A DNA stretch of 64,000 bases. Origin: Bradyrhizobium sp. JYMT SZCCT0180 (GTDB lineage Bacteria > Pseudomonadota > Alphaproteobacteria > Rhizobiales > Xanthobacteraceae). A program made the translations under genes and the position numbers. Position 1 is the first letter of the stretch, and each line of letters opens with the position of its first letter. The stretch covers positions 62,001 through 126,000 of the forward strand of contig NZ_JAFCLZ010000020.1 in assembly GCF_018130165.1 (NCBI RefSeq). The letters are read 5' to 3'. This document shows positions 17,737-26,753 of the stretch, one piece after another. The notes beneath the pieces are model-generated. The model had not been told where the DNA came from and ran no database searches. It worked only from the letters and a program-made list of their open reading frames with translations.

Positions 17737-18663
17737 TTAGTAGTAGCGACGATATTTGCGATACTTCTTCTTTGCAGGCGGACGGCCGCTGGCGGTGACC
17801 GTGACGGTGATCGGTTCCGACAGCAAAGGCGGATCGTGCGGGATGTGGAGCTCGTCGGCCAGCAGCAATCGCAGGGTATGCTTGCCGAGCGGCAGCGTGA
17901 TCTTGGCTTCGGTCTGGCCGGCGCCGAAATGCAGATGATTGAAGTCGGCTGGAATCGGCAGATCGAGGTTCGGCACGTCGGTATCGATCAACAGATGGTG
18001 GTGACCGGTGTTGACCTTCTCGAAGCCGGCGGGTGCAACGCCCATGCCGATCAGGCCGAAACGGATGACCGGCGTCGGCGTGACGTAGCCGCGGTTCTTC
18101 GGAAAGACGAAATATACCTTGGCCCCATCAGGAGATTTTTTGCGGCCCGTGCTGGCGGGTGTGGTCGTGGCGGGCGCCGCCGCCGCAGTCGACGCCGCGG
18201 GCATCGCAGCGGCCGCAACCACGCGAATCTTGATGCGCTCGGAAATCAGCGGGATCGTATTGGGAATGTGGTCCTTGTCGCCCAGCACCAGCTGCAGCGT
18301 GTGTTCGCCTTCCGGCAAGGTCACTTCGGCCTCGGTTTGCCCCGCGCCAAAATGCAGATGATTGAAGTCGCTCGGTATCGGCTGATCGAGCGACGGCAGC
18401 TCGGTGTCGATCAGCAAATGGTGGTGTCCGGCGTTCGCCTTGTCGGAGCCGGCGGGCGCGACGCCCATGCCCTTGAGGCCAAAATTCACGGTGAAGGTGG
18501 TCGGTACCGTCTGACCATCCTTAAGACCAACAAAGTAAACCGCCGCACCGGGGGGCGATGGATTAGGACCGCCAACCGGCTTTTGCTGTCCGTGGCTCGT
18601 TCCGATCGTTCCTGCCAGCATCAAAAGCGAAACAGCAATTCCGGTCGATACTTTCGAGAACAC
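17737..18663 (-). CDS. Secreted protein with two DUF4399 domains
   Basis: A 308-residue protein with a signal peptide (VSLLMLAGTIGTSHGQ). Two copies of a domain of about 100 residues follow, each with VYFVxxKxG, a GMGVAPAG stretch, GHHHLLIDT, FNHLHFGAGQTEAxxTLPxGxHTLxLxL and DxxHIPxxxPLxSE. These are DUF4399 signatures; the His-rich GHHH motif suggests metal or ligand binding, but no function is established. The C-terminus is basic and Tyr-rich (KKKYRKYRRYY). It is the first gene of an operon with the caspase-family gene. Confidence 0.85.
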   Translation of the reverse strand: MFSKVSTGIAVSLLMLAGTIGTSHGQQKPVGGPNPSPPGAAVYFVGLKDGQTVPTTFTVNFGLKGMGVAPAGSDKANAGHHHLLIDTELPSLDQPIPSDFNHLHFGAGQTEAEVTLPEGEHTLQLVLGDKDHIPNTIPLISERIKIRVVAAAAMPAASTAAAAPATTTPASTGRKKSPDGAKVYFVFPKNRGYVTPTPVIRFGLIGMGVAPAGFEKVNTGHHHLLIDTDVPNLDLPIPADFNHLHFGAGQTEAKITLPLGKHTLRLLLADELHIPHDPPLLSEPITVTVTASGRPPAKKKYRKYRRYY

Positions 18664-18969
18664 ACACGCCTCCTAAAATCAGGACGGGCCGGCGGCCAAA
18701 ATCTCAAATAACTCAAGAACTGTAATACGTCTGTGAAATAGTACACTGGATTTAACCTATTGAATATCGTCCCCTGCCGCGGGCCGACCACGCCCTGCGC
18801 ACAAGCTCTCATCGATTTGCAGAAGGGATCAGGCGAGCGGGAGTATTATATTACCATAAAACTAACTGACGATAGCGACACTGCGACTTTTGATTTTATG
18901 GAGTGTTGCGGGCACGATGGACCACGGGCGGTGCGCAAGACGACCGGCGCAATTGAGGCCGAGGGTACG
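18664..18969. other. Divergent intergenic region (306 bases)
   Basis: Lies between the divergently read DUF4399 gene and the FGE-like gene, so it must hold promoters for both. It contains an AT-rich patch (GAGTATTATATTACCATAAAACTAAC, about 18839-18865) compatible with promoter DNA. The FGE-like frame stays open upstream to 18760, but the translated extension lacks signal-peptide features. No gene, repeat or RNA was recognised. Confidence 0.4.
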
Positions 18970-19761
18970 ATGTTCAGATTTTTTGCTTTTTTGATATTTC
19001 TGTTCGCTGCCGGACCGGCCGCCGCCCAGTCGGCAGCGCCGCCCGAACCCGGCGAGCTGTTCCGCGACTGTCCGGATTGCCCGGAAATGGTGGTGGTGCC
19101 ATCAGGCGAGTTTGACATGGGCGGCAAGGACAACCCGTACGAGGGACCGCCGCACCGGGTCACCATCGCCAAGAACTTCGCGATCGAACGGCGCGAAACC
19201 AGTTTCGCCGAGTGGGATGCGTGCGTCTCGGACGGCAAATGCAGGCACCGGCCGGACGATCGCGGCTGGGGTCGCGGCGATCAGCCGGTCATCGACGTGA
19301 GCTGGGAGGACGCCAAGGCGTTTGTTCTATGGCTGACGCAGAAGACCGGCCGCAACTACCGCCTGCCGAGCGAGGCCGAGTGGGAATATGCGGCGCGCGC
19401 CGGCACCACGACCACCTACTGGTGGGGCAAAGAAGTCGGCAAGTCGAACGCCAATTGCGACAATTGCGGCGACTCGCTGCGCCGGACGATGCGGACCGGA
19501 TCCTACCGGCCAAACGGCTTCGGGCTCTACGACACATCCGGAAACGTTTACGAATGGGTCGAGGACTGCTGGAACGACAATTACAAGAATGCGCCCAAGG
19601 ACGGCTCCGCCTGGACGCAAGGACAATGCCGTCAGCGCGTGCTGCGCGGCGGATCGTTCGCCAACAAGGCCAATACGGTCACGTCGGCGGCGCGTTACCG
19701 CTACGATCTCGACGTGCGCTATTTCGCCAACGGTTTTCGCGTCGTGCGGGACGTTCAGTAG
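18970..19761 (+). CDS. Secreted formylglycine-generating-enzyme-like (SUMF1 fold) protein
   Basis: A 263-residue protein with a signal peptide (MFRFFAFLIFLFAAGPAAAQ), which fixes the start at ATG 18970. Fold signatures run through it: MVVVPSGEFDMG, PPHRVTIAKNFAI, ETSFAEWDAC, QPVIDVSWEDAKAF, RLPSEAEWEYAARAG, GLYDTSGNVYEWVEDC and VLRGGSF near the end, closing with FANGFRVVRD. The C-terminal Cys pair that makes formylglycine in true FGE is not visible (the region reads TSAARYRYDL), so it is probably a non-FGE member of the superfamily. A hairpin follows the stop. Confidence 0.85.
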   Translation: MFRFFAFLIFLFAAGPAAAQSAAPPEPGELFRDCPDCPEMVVVPSGEFDMGGKDNPYEGPPHRVTIAKNFAIERRETSFAEWDACVSDGKCRHRPDDRGWGRGDQPVIDVSWEDAKAFVLWLTQKTGRNYRLPSEAEWEYAARAGTTTTYWWGKEVGKSNANCDNCGDSLRRTMRTGSYRPNGFGLYDTSGNVYEWVEDCWNDNYKNAPKDGSAWTQGQCRQRVLRGGSFANKANTVTSAARYRYDLDVRYFANGFRVVRDVQ

Positions 19762-19767
19762 TCCTTC

Positions 19768-19788
19768 GGTTCTGCTTCGATCAGAACC
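19768..19788 (+). terminator. Hairpin after the FGE-like gene
   Basis: GGTTCTG (19768-19774), 7-base loop, CAGAACC (19782-19788), starting 7 bases after the stop codon. It resembles the 13098-13120 palindrome and lacks a clear T-run, so it may equally be a dispersed repeat. Confidence 0.4.
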
Positions 19789-20017
19789 AAGTTTGCACTA
19801 GGGACGATAAACCCGCTTTCTCGATCACGCCTTTTTTTGCTCTTTGACGGTTTTCTCAGGCGCCACGATGGACTTCGTGGTCAGCCCGCTTCCCTATGGT
19901 CAGACAGCTTTGGCTAACCAGAGCATGGCGCCATTCCTCGCATTGATGCTGTGGTCGTCGATCTGCCGCTCGCGGCTGGAGCTTTCTTCCGCGGCAATAT
20001 TGGTGCTTAATCCCGTC

Positions 20018-20929
20018 ATGGCCTTCACGATCAGACAGCTCCAGTTCTTTGTCGCGGTGGCCGAGGCCGGCACGGTTTCCCATGCCGCGCAAGCGCTGTC
20101 GATCTCGCAATCGTCCGTCACCGAGGCGATCAAGGAGCTGGAGGCCGATCTCAACGTCAAGCTGTTTGAGCGTCATCCGCGCGGCCTGTCCATCACCCAC
20201 AAGGGCCATCAGCTGCTGCGCCACGCGACGCGCATCCTGACTGATATCTCCGATGCACGCAGGAGCTTCTCCGAGCAAGCTTCGAACCGCGGTGGCCGCC
20301 TGCAGCTCGGCGTTACCTCGCTCGTCGCCGGCTACGTGCTCTCGGATCTTCTGGCGCGCTATCGCCGTGCGTTTCCGTCGGTCGAGGTCCACGCCATCGA
20401 AGACAACGGCGACTACCTCGAGCACCTCCTGATCGGCGGCGAGCTGGATGTTGCCGTCATGGTGGTGTCCAACCTGCGCGACCGCCTCGCCATCGACGCC
20501 GAGATCGTCGAAGTCTCGCCCTATCGTTTGTGGCTGCCGCTCGGACATCCACTTGCAAGCGCCGACAGCATCGCGCTTGCAGACATTATCTCCGAGCCCC
20601 TTATCATGCTGACAATCGATGAGGTGGAGGAGAATACGGGCAAACTGCTCGCCGCATTCGGAAGCCGCCCCAAGGTTGCTTTCCGCACGCGATCCGTCGA
20701 GGCGGTGCGCAGCCTGGTCGCCACGGGCGCCGGACTCGCACTGCTGCCCGATCTTGTCTACCGGCCCTGGTCTCTGGAAGGCGATCGCATCGAGTCGCGC
20801 GACGTCTCCGGCTCCCTGCCGGTCGTTCAAATCGGCATGACGTGGCGGCGCGGGTCAGGTCTCACGCAAAACGCGCGCGATTTCATAGGTATAGCGCAGG
20901 GCCAGCGCGGCGCACGGCAGCGACCATGA
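20018..20929 (+). CDS. LysR-family transcriptional regulator
   Basis: A 303-residue regulator. The N-terminal winged helix-turn-helix is classic: FTIRQLQFFVAVAEAGTVSH, AAQALSISQSSVTEAIKELE, LFERHPRGLSITHKG. An effector-binding domain of the periplasmic-binding fold follows. ATG 20018 (MAFTIRQLQ) puts the HTH at the usual position; the open frame extends to 19844 with unrelated sequence. It lies 131 bases upstream of the polyamine transport and aldehyde dehydrogenase operon on the same strand and is the natural candidate to control it (inference). Confidence 0.92.
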   Translation: MAFTIRQLQFFVAVAEAGTVSHAAQALSISQSSVTEAIKELEADLNVKLFERHPRGLSITHKGHQLLRHATRILTDISDARRSFSEQASNRGGRLQLGVTSLVAGYVLSDLLARYRRAFPSVEVHAIEDNGDYLEHLLIGGELDVAVMVVSNLRDRLAIDAEIVEVSPYRLWLPLGHPLASADSIALADIISEPLIMLTIDEVEENTGKLLAAFGSRPKVAFRTRSVEAVRSLVATGAGLALLPDLVYRPWSLEGDRIESRDVSGSLPVVQIGMTWRRGSGLTQNARDFIGIAQGQRGARQRP

Positions 20930-21060
20930 CGGCGCGTTATCGGAAAAAGCGAAACCGGCCCCCTGATAAATGAATTTGCGAAAGGTTCCATTTGCCGACA
21001 CGCTCCGTGCGAGGACCGTGCTGCCTCGAGAATGCAGCCGCCTGGACCTGGGAGGTGTTG

Positions 21061-22218
21061 ATGAAGTCGAAACTCGCATTGCTGAGTGGCGTTACGTTGG
21101 CGCTGGCGTTTGCAAATCCGTCCGCGGCGCAAATCAAGGAAATCGGGAAGGCCGAAGGGCAACTCACCATCGTCGCCTGGCCGGGCTATATCGAGCGCGG
21201 CGAGACTGACAAGAAGTTCGACTGGGTTACAAAATTCGAACAAGCTTCCGGTTGCAAGGTCAATGTAAAGACCGCCAACACCTCCGACGAGATGGTGGCG
21301 TTGATGAATGAAGGCGGCTTCGACCTCGTGACCGCATCCGGCGACGCCTCATTGCGGCTCGTTGCCGGCAAGCGGGTGCAACCGATCAATATCAGCCTCA
21401 TCAAGAGCTGGGGAACGGTCGACGATCGCCTCAAGAAGGCGCCTTGGCATACTGTCGACGGCGTGCACTACGGCGTTCCCTACATGTGGGGGCCGAACGT
21501 TCTGATGTACAGCACCAAAGTCTTCAAGGACCCGCCGAAGAGCTGGAAGGTGGTATTCGAGGAGATGGCGCTGCCGGATGGCAAACCGAACAAGGGGCGC
21601 GTTCAGGCCTATGACGGCCCCATCCACATTGCAGACGCGGCGCTCTATCTCATGACGCACAAGCCCGATCTTGGCATCAAGAGCCCTTATGAGCTGAACG
21701 AAGCGCAGTACAAGGCCTCGCTCGAACTCTTGCGCGCACAGCGCAAGCTGGTCGGCCGGTATTGGCACGATGCCTTCATCCAAATCGACGATTTCAAGAA
21801 CGAAGGCGTTGTCGCGTCGGGCTCGTGGCCATTCCAGGTCAACCTGCTCAAGAGCCAGAATCAACCAATCGCATCGTCGATCCCGGACGAGGGTGTCACC
21901 GGGTGGGCCGACACGACCATGATGCACGTCGACTCACGTAATCCGAACTGCTCATACATGTGGATTGAGCATTCGCTTGCATCCAACCTGCAGAGCGACC
22001 TCTCGGCCTGGTTCGGAGCCAATCCGGCGGTTCCGGCGGCGTGCACGGACGGACGCGGAATGCAGACCAAAGAGGGCTGCTCGACAAACGGCTTCGACAA
22101 CTTCTCGAAGGTTCGCTTCTGGACGACGCCAACAACGAAATGCGCGACGCAGGACGACAAGTGCGTGCCCTACTACCGCTGGGTCTCGGACTACATCGGC
22201 GTCATCGGAGGGCGTTGA
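21061..22218 (+). CDS. Spermidine/putrescine-type ABC solute-binding protein
   Basis: A 385-residue periplasmic binding protein with a signal peptide ending at NPSAAQ. GGGAGGT just before ATG 21061 is a strong ribosome site. The mature protein shows the PotD/PotF pattern: GQLTIVAWPGYIERG, FEQASGCKVNVKTANTSDEM, FDLVTASGDASLRL, and later GVPYMWGPNVLMY. It belongs with the ATPase and two permeases that follow. Polyamine is the likely substrate because an aminobutyraldehyde-type dehydrogenase ends the operon (inference). Confidence 0.9.
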   Translation: MKSKLALLSGVTLALAFANPSAAQIKEIGKAEGQLTIVAWPGYIERGETDKKFDWVTKFEQASGCKVNVKTANTSDEMVALMNEGGFDLVTASGDASLRLVAGKRVQPINISLIKSWGTVDDRLKKAPWHTVDGVHYGVPYMWGPNVLMYSTKVFKDPPKSWKVVFEEMALPDGKPNKGRVQAYDGPIHIADAALYLMTHKPDLGIKSPYELNEAQYKASLELLRAQRKLVGRYWHDAFIQIDDFKNEGVVASGSWPFQVNLLKSQNQPIASSIPDEGVTGWADTTMMHVDSRNPNCSYMWIEHSLASNLQSDLSAWFGANPAVPAACTDGRGMQTKEGCSTNGFDNFSKVRFWTTPTTKCATQDDKCVPYYRWVSDYIGVIGGR

Positions 22219-22370
22219 AGCCTGATGCCGCGGTGCTCCGCGGCAAAGGTGGCCAGGCGCGACGAACCCTCAAGGGTTGCCGCGACTGGCCACGAGATCA
22301 CAAGCGCGTGCTGGCCACCGACGGGCGCCATAGGCCGAGCGCCGGATCATACAAGCAACGCGGGCAAAGC

Positions 22371-23369
22371 ATGATCGCCGCCGTTTCATTCGAGAAGGTA
22401 TCGCGCCATTTCGGCAGCGTTAAAGCGGTCGACCAGGTCGACCTGGAGGTACAGCCCGGTGAGTTCTTCGCCATGCTCGGGCCATCCGGGTCGGGTAAAA
22501 CCACCTGTCTTCGCCTCATCGCTGGTTTCGAACAGCCAACCGCGGGCGCCATTTCGATCTTCGGCGAACGCGCCGAGGGCGTTCCGCCGTATCGGCGCAA
22601 CGTCAACACCGTGTTCCAGGACTACGCACTGTTCCCGCATATGAATGTGCTGGACAATGTGGCCTACGGACTGAAGGTGAAAGGTGTCTCCAAGACAGAG
22701 CGGATACGGATTGCGGAGGACGCGCTGGCGCTCGTCCGCCTGCCGGGCTACGGCACACGTAAGCCTGGGCAGCTTTCCGGAGGGCAACGCCAGCGCGTTG
22801 CACTCGCGCGTGCGCTCATCAACCGACCCAAGGTGCTGCTGCTGGACGAACCGCTTGGCGCGCTCGACCTGAAACTGCGCGAGAACATGCAGGAAGAGCT
22901 GAAGGCACTGCAGAAATCGCTCGGGATCACTTTCATCTTCGTGACGCATGACCAGGGCGAAGCTCTGTCGATGGCGGATCGCGTCGCAGTCTTCAACGAT
23001 GGCCGCATCATGCAAGTGGGCACGCCGCAGGACATCTACACTCGCCCGGCTTCCCGGTTCGTGGCCGATTTCGTCGGCTCCTCCAATGTTGTGCCTCCGG
23101 ACTTCGTCAAACGGCATTGCCAGCGTGACGGCTGGGGAAGCCTAAGGCCGGAGGCGATCCGCGTGAGCACCCAGACCAACGGCACAGGCATCCCGGCGCG
23201 CGTGGTGTCGGTGAGCTATATCGGCGCGGCGACGCGCCTCGGATTGGACGCGGAAGGATTGCGGCTGCATGCGACGGTACCGGCCGGCGTGACCGTGCCA
23301 GAGCAGGGAGCGGACGTCGTCCTTTCCTTTGGCGCCAACGCACTCCATGTGATGGAGGCCGACGCATGA
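22371..23369 (+). CDS. Polyamine ABC transporter ATP-binding protein, PotA-like
   Basis: A 332-residue ATPase with Walker A GPSGSGKTT, Q-loop VFQDYALFPHM, signature LSGGQRQR, Walker B VLLLDEP, D-loop GALDLK and VTHDQGE switch. The C-terminal TOBE domain is typical of the PotA/PotG group. ATG 22371 is chosen; the upstream part of the frame is non-homologous. Its stop overlaps the next start (ATGA, 23366-23369), showing translational coupling with the permease. Confidence 0.92.
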   Translation: MIAAVSFEKVSRHFGSVKAVDQVDLEVQPGEFFAMLGPSGSGKTTCLRLIAGFEQPTAGAISIFGERAEGVPPYRRNVNTVFQDYALFPHMNVLDNVAYGLKVKGVSKTERIRIAEDALALVRLPGYGTRKPGQLSGGQRQRVALARALINRPKVLLLDEPLGALDLKLRENMQEELKALQKSLGITFIFVTHDQGEALSMADRVAVFNDGRIMQVGTPQDIYTRPASRFVADFVGSSNVVPPDFVKRHCQRDGWGSLRPEAIRVSTQTNGTGIPARVVSVSYIGAATRLGLDAEGLRLHATVPAGVTVPEQGADVVLSFGANALHVMEADA

Positions 23370-24334
23370 GCGATTCGGTTGCGCTGAGCGATCGGAGCCC
23401 GCCGGCGGTTCTCGCCGCGCGCAACGGCGTGCTGGGCGCCCTGTCCGATCTGTTCTGGCGCAAGCCGAAGCTGCTGCTGTTTCTCATGCTTCTGCCGCCG
23501 GTTCTGTGGCTCGGCATTGTCTACCTCGGCTCGCTGTTTGCGCTTCTGCTGCAGAGCTTCTTCGCGATCGATGAATATTCGGGGATGATCAAGCGTGAGT
23601 TCACGCTGAAAACCTACGGCGAACTGCTGCAGCCCTCCAACCTGGACATCATGATTCGTACCGTCGTGATGGCCACGCTGGTGACGATCGCGTCCGCCGT
23701 CGTCGCGTTTCCAATCGCCTACTATGCGGCCCGGTACGCCCGCGGCAAGTGGAAGGCATTGTTCTATCTCGGAATCATGCTGCCGCTGTGGTCGAGCTAT
23801 CTGGTCAAGATCTATGCCTGGAAACTCATCCTCGCCAAGGAAGGCATTCTCAACTGGGCTCTTGCAAAGCTGCACCTGACGGGCCTGCTCGAGGCCTGGC
23901 TGGCGCTGCCGATCGTCGGCGGCAACTCGTTGTCGGTGTCGTCCACGGGCACGTTCATCGTTTTCGTCTATGTCTGGCTGCCTTTCATGATCTTGCCAAT
24001 CCAGGCGTCAATTGAGCGCATTCCCGTGAGCCTCATCGAGGCGTCGGCCGATCTGGGAGCCTCGCCAGGGCGTAGTTTCTGGAACGTGATCTTCCCGCTG
24101 GCGTTGCCGGGCGTCGCCGCAGGATCGATCTTTACGTTCTCTCTGACGCTTGGCGACTATATCATTCCGAAAATCATCGGCACCTCGCACCTGTTCATCG
24201 GACAGGCTGTCTACGCCCATCAGGGAACAGCCGGAAACATCCCGCTCGCCGCCGCATTCACTGTCGTGCCGATCGTGGTCATGGGCCTCTATCTGTGGAT
24301 GGCCAAGCGCATGGGGGCGTTCGATGCGATCTGA
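23366..24334 (+). CDS. Polyamine ABC transporter permease, PotB-like
   Basis: A 322-residue inner-membrane permease of six or so spans. It carries the EAA motif EASADLGASPGRSFWNVIFPLALPG near residue 225 and a long periplasmic loop after the first span (FFAIDEYSGMIKREF), typical of PotB/PotH. It overlaps the ATPase gene by 4 bases and the next permease gene by 11. Confidence 0.92.
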   Translation: MSDSVALSDRSPPAVLAARNGVLGALSDLFWRKPKLLLFLMLLPPVLWLGIVYLGSLFALLLQSFFAIDEYSGMIKREFTLKTYGELLQPSNLDIMIRTVVMATLVTIASAVVAFPIAYYAARYARGKWKALFYLGIMLPLWSSYLVKIYAWKLILAKEGILNWALAKLHLTGLLEAWLALPIVGGNSLSVSSTGTFIVFVYVWLPFMILPIQASIERIPVSLIEASADLGASPGRSFWNVIFPLALPGVAAGSIFTFSLTLGDYIIPKIIGTSHLFIGQAVYAHQGTAGNIPLAAAFTVVPIVVMGLYLWMAKRMGAFDAI

Positions 24335-25139
24335 TCGCGAAGCATCCGCGCCGTTCGGGCTGAAGGTGGCGACCGCCTGCGGCCTTCTGTTCTTGCACAT
24401 GCCGATTCTCCTGATCTTTGTGTACGCATTCACCACTGAAGACAAAACCTACCAATGGCCGCCGCCCGGCTTTACGACACAGTGGCTCGGGGTAACCTGG
24501 AATCGGCCCGACGTTTGGGAGGCGCTGACGGTGTCCGTGAAAGTCGCGGCGATCGCAACCCTGATCGCGATCGTGCTCGGAACATTGTGCGCTGCTGCGG
24601 TGAGCGGCTCGCGCTTTTTCGGCCGCGAGGTCATATCACTCCTCATCATCCTGCCGATCGCGTTGCCCGGCATCATCACCGGTATCTCGTTGCGGTCGGC
24701 CTTCTCGCTGATGGATATTCCGTTCTCAACGTGGACCATCGTGCTCGGCCACGCCACGTTCTGCGTGGTCGTCGTCTACAATAACGCGGTCGCGCGCTTC
24801 CGCCGCACGTCCGGCTCGCTGATCGAGGCATCGTACGATCTCGGCGCCGACGGCTTTCAGACGTTCCGCCATGTCGTTCTGCCGAATATCGGTACGGCGC
24901 TGCTCGCGGGCGGGATGTTGGCCTTTGCGCTGTCGTTTGACGAGGTGATTGTCACCACCTTCACGGCTGGGCAGCAACAGACACTGCCGATTTGGATGCT
25001 GGAAGAACTCGTGCGGCCGCGTCAGCGGCCGGTCACGAACGTGGTGGCGATGGTTGTGGTGCTCGTGACGCTGATCCCGATCGTCGCCGCCTACTACGTG
25101 ACGCGCGAGGGCGATCAAGTCTCGGGCGCGGGCAAATAA
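24324..25139 (+). CDS. Polyamine ABC transporter permease, PotC-like
   Basis: A 271-residue second permease with an EAA motif (EASYDLGADGFQTFRHVVLPN) and the PotC-like FALSFDEVIVTTF stretch after it. ATG 24324 overlaps the end of the PotB-like gene by 11 bases; the longer frame to 24150 lies wholly inside that gene and is rejected. Completes the four-gene importer. Confidence 0.92.
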   Translation: MRSDREASAPFGLKVATACGLLFLHMPILLIFVYAFTTEDKTYQWPPPGFTTQWLGVTWNRPDVWEALTVSVKVAAIATLIAIVLGTLCAAAVSGSRFFGREVISLLIILPIALPGIITGISLRSAFSLMDIPFSTWTIVLGHATFCVVVVYNNAVARFRRTSGSLIEASYDLGADGFQTFRHVVLPNIGTALLAGGMLAFALSFDEVIVTTFTAGQQQTLPIWMLEELVRPRQRPVTNVVAMVVVLVTLIPIVAAYYVTREGDQVSGAGK

Positions 25140-25163
25140 AAAATGCAGAAAGGAGACTGGGCC

Positions 25164-26591
25164 ATGGATATGTCGATGCTGATCGGCTCGAAGCTCGAAA
25201 AGGGAGCCGAAACCGAAGAGCCGATCTTCAATCCGCGCACCGGAGAGATTGTGCTGCAGATGCCCGAGGCCTCGCTGCAGCAGATCGAGGCCGCAATCCT
25301 TTCCGCCGAGAAAGCGTTTGCGACCTGGTCGCGCACGACACCTGCACAGCGATCGGCCTATCTCTTGCGCATCGCCGACCGTATCGAGGCGGAGGCTAGC
25401 GAGTTTGCCAAGCTCGAGGCGCTCAACTGCGGCAAACCGATCAACGCCGTGCTCAACGACGAACTGCCCGCGATCGTCGACTGCTACCGGTTCTTCGCCG
25501 GCGCAGTCCGTACCATGCCCGGGGCAATCGCCGGAGAATATCTCCCAGGCTTCACGTCGATGATCCGCCGCGACCCGATCGGCATCGTCGCATCCATCGC
25601 GCCGTGGAATTATCCGCTGATGATGATGGCCTGGAAGCTCGCGCCAGCCATCGCCGGAGGCAATACGGTGGTGTTCAAGCCCTCCGAGCAGACGCCGCTG
25701 ACAGCGCTCAAACTAGCCAAAGTCCTGGCAGACATCTTGCCCGAAGGTGTGGTCAACGTCGTGCTCGGGCGCGGCGAGACGGTCGGCAACGCGCTGATCA
25801 ACCACCCCAAGGTCAACATGATCTCGATCACGGGCGACGTCGCAACCGGCAAGAAGGTGTTGCAGGCGGCGGCAAAGTCGGTGAAGCGCACACATCTGGA
25901 GCTTGGCGGCAAAGCCCCCGTCATCGTTTTCGACGATGCCGATCTCGCGGCGGTGGTGACCGGATTGCGCGCCTTCGGCTACTACAATGCCGGCCAGGAT
26001 TGCACAGCCGCCTGCCGCATCTATGCCGGCAAGGGGATTTACGACAAGCTGGTTGCGGATCTCTCGTCTGCCGTTTCAACGATCAAGTACGATCGCGCGG
26101 ACGACACCGAAAACGAGATTGGCCCCTTGATCTCTCAGCGTCAGCTCTATCGTGTCGCAAGCTTTGTCGAGCGTGCGTCGGAACTCAAACATGTCGCCAT
26201 CACGACCGGCGGCAAGGTCGGTGGGGGCAACGGCTTCTACTACCAGCCGACCGTCGTCGCGGGCGCACTGCAAAACGACGAGATCGTGCGGCGTGAAGTC
26301 TTTGGGCCGGTGGTGTCGGTGACGCGGTTCACAGAAGTCGATGATGCGGTCGCTTGGGCCAATGACAGCGACTATGGGCTGGCCTCGTCGGTATGGACGA
26401 AGGACGTGGGACGCGCAATGGCGACGGCGGCTCGGCTGCAATATGGCTGCACCTGGATCAACACACATTTCATGCTGACCAACGAGATGCCGCATGGCGG
26501 GGTCAAACAGTCGGGTTACGGCAAGGACATGTCGCTCTACGCATTGGAAGACTACACGGCCGTGCGCCATGTAATGGTCGCGCACGGGTAG
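25164..26591 (+). CDS. Gamma-aminobutyraldehyde dehydrogenase-like NAD-dependent aldehyde dehydrogenase
   Basis: A 475-residue ALDH-superfamily enzyme. Motifs: APWNYPLMMMAWKLAPAIAGG, FKPSEQTPL, the catalytic Glu in LELGGKAPVIVFDDAD, the catalytic Cys in AGQDCTAACRIY, and EVFGPVVSV. This set is closest to the PatD/YdcW group, which oxidises 4-aminobutanal to GABA in putrescine breakdown. AAAGGAG at 25148-25154 precedes ATG 25164. It directly follows the polyamine importer genes (24 bases), so uptake and catabolism are probably coregulated. The exact aldehyde is inferred from context. Confidence 0.88.
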   Translation: MDMSMLIGSKLEKGAETEEPIFNPRTGEIVLQMPEASLQQIEAAILSAEKAFATWSRTTPAQRSAYLLRIADRIEAEASEFAKLEALNCGKPINAVLNDELPAIVDCYRFFAGAVRTMPGAIAGEYLPGFTSMIRRDPIGIVASIAPWNYPLMMMAWKLAPAIAGGNTVVFKPSEQTPLTALKLAKVLADILPEGVVNVVLGRGETVGNALINHPKVNMISITGDVATGKKVLQAAAKSVKRTHLELGGKAPVIVFDDADLAAVVTGLRAFGYYNAGQDCTAACRIYAGKGIYDKLVADLSSAVSTIKYDRADDTENEIGPLISQRQLYRVASFVERASELKHVAITTGGKVGGGNGFYYQPTVVAGALQNDEIVRREVFGPVVSVTRFTEVDDAVAWANDSDYGLASSVWTKDVGRAMATAARLQYGCTWINTHFMLTNEMPHGGVKQSGYGKDMSLYALEDYTAVRHVMVAHG

Positions 26592-26753
26592 TGGCACGGG
26601 TTGTTTTGCCTTGGATCCGCACCACCGCCTGGTGGCGGCCGTGTTCCTGATGGCAGACTGGCCTGGGCTGTGATGCCGGCATCGATGACCAATGCGGCGG
26701 TCTCCGCGCGCAAGGGGAATGCGATCTCGCGAGCTGTCGTCCTCCCGCCTAGA

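Noticed and set aside
15817..18711. A very long plus-strand open frame (about 960 codons) across the caspase and DUF4399 genes
   Set aside because: It is the antisense shadow of two well-supported minus-strand genes in GC-rich DNA; its translation has no domain signatures and is rich in Arg/Gly/Leu.
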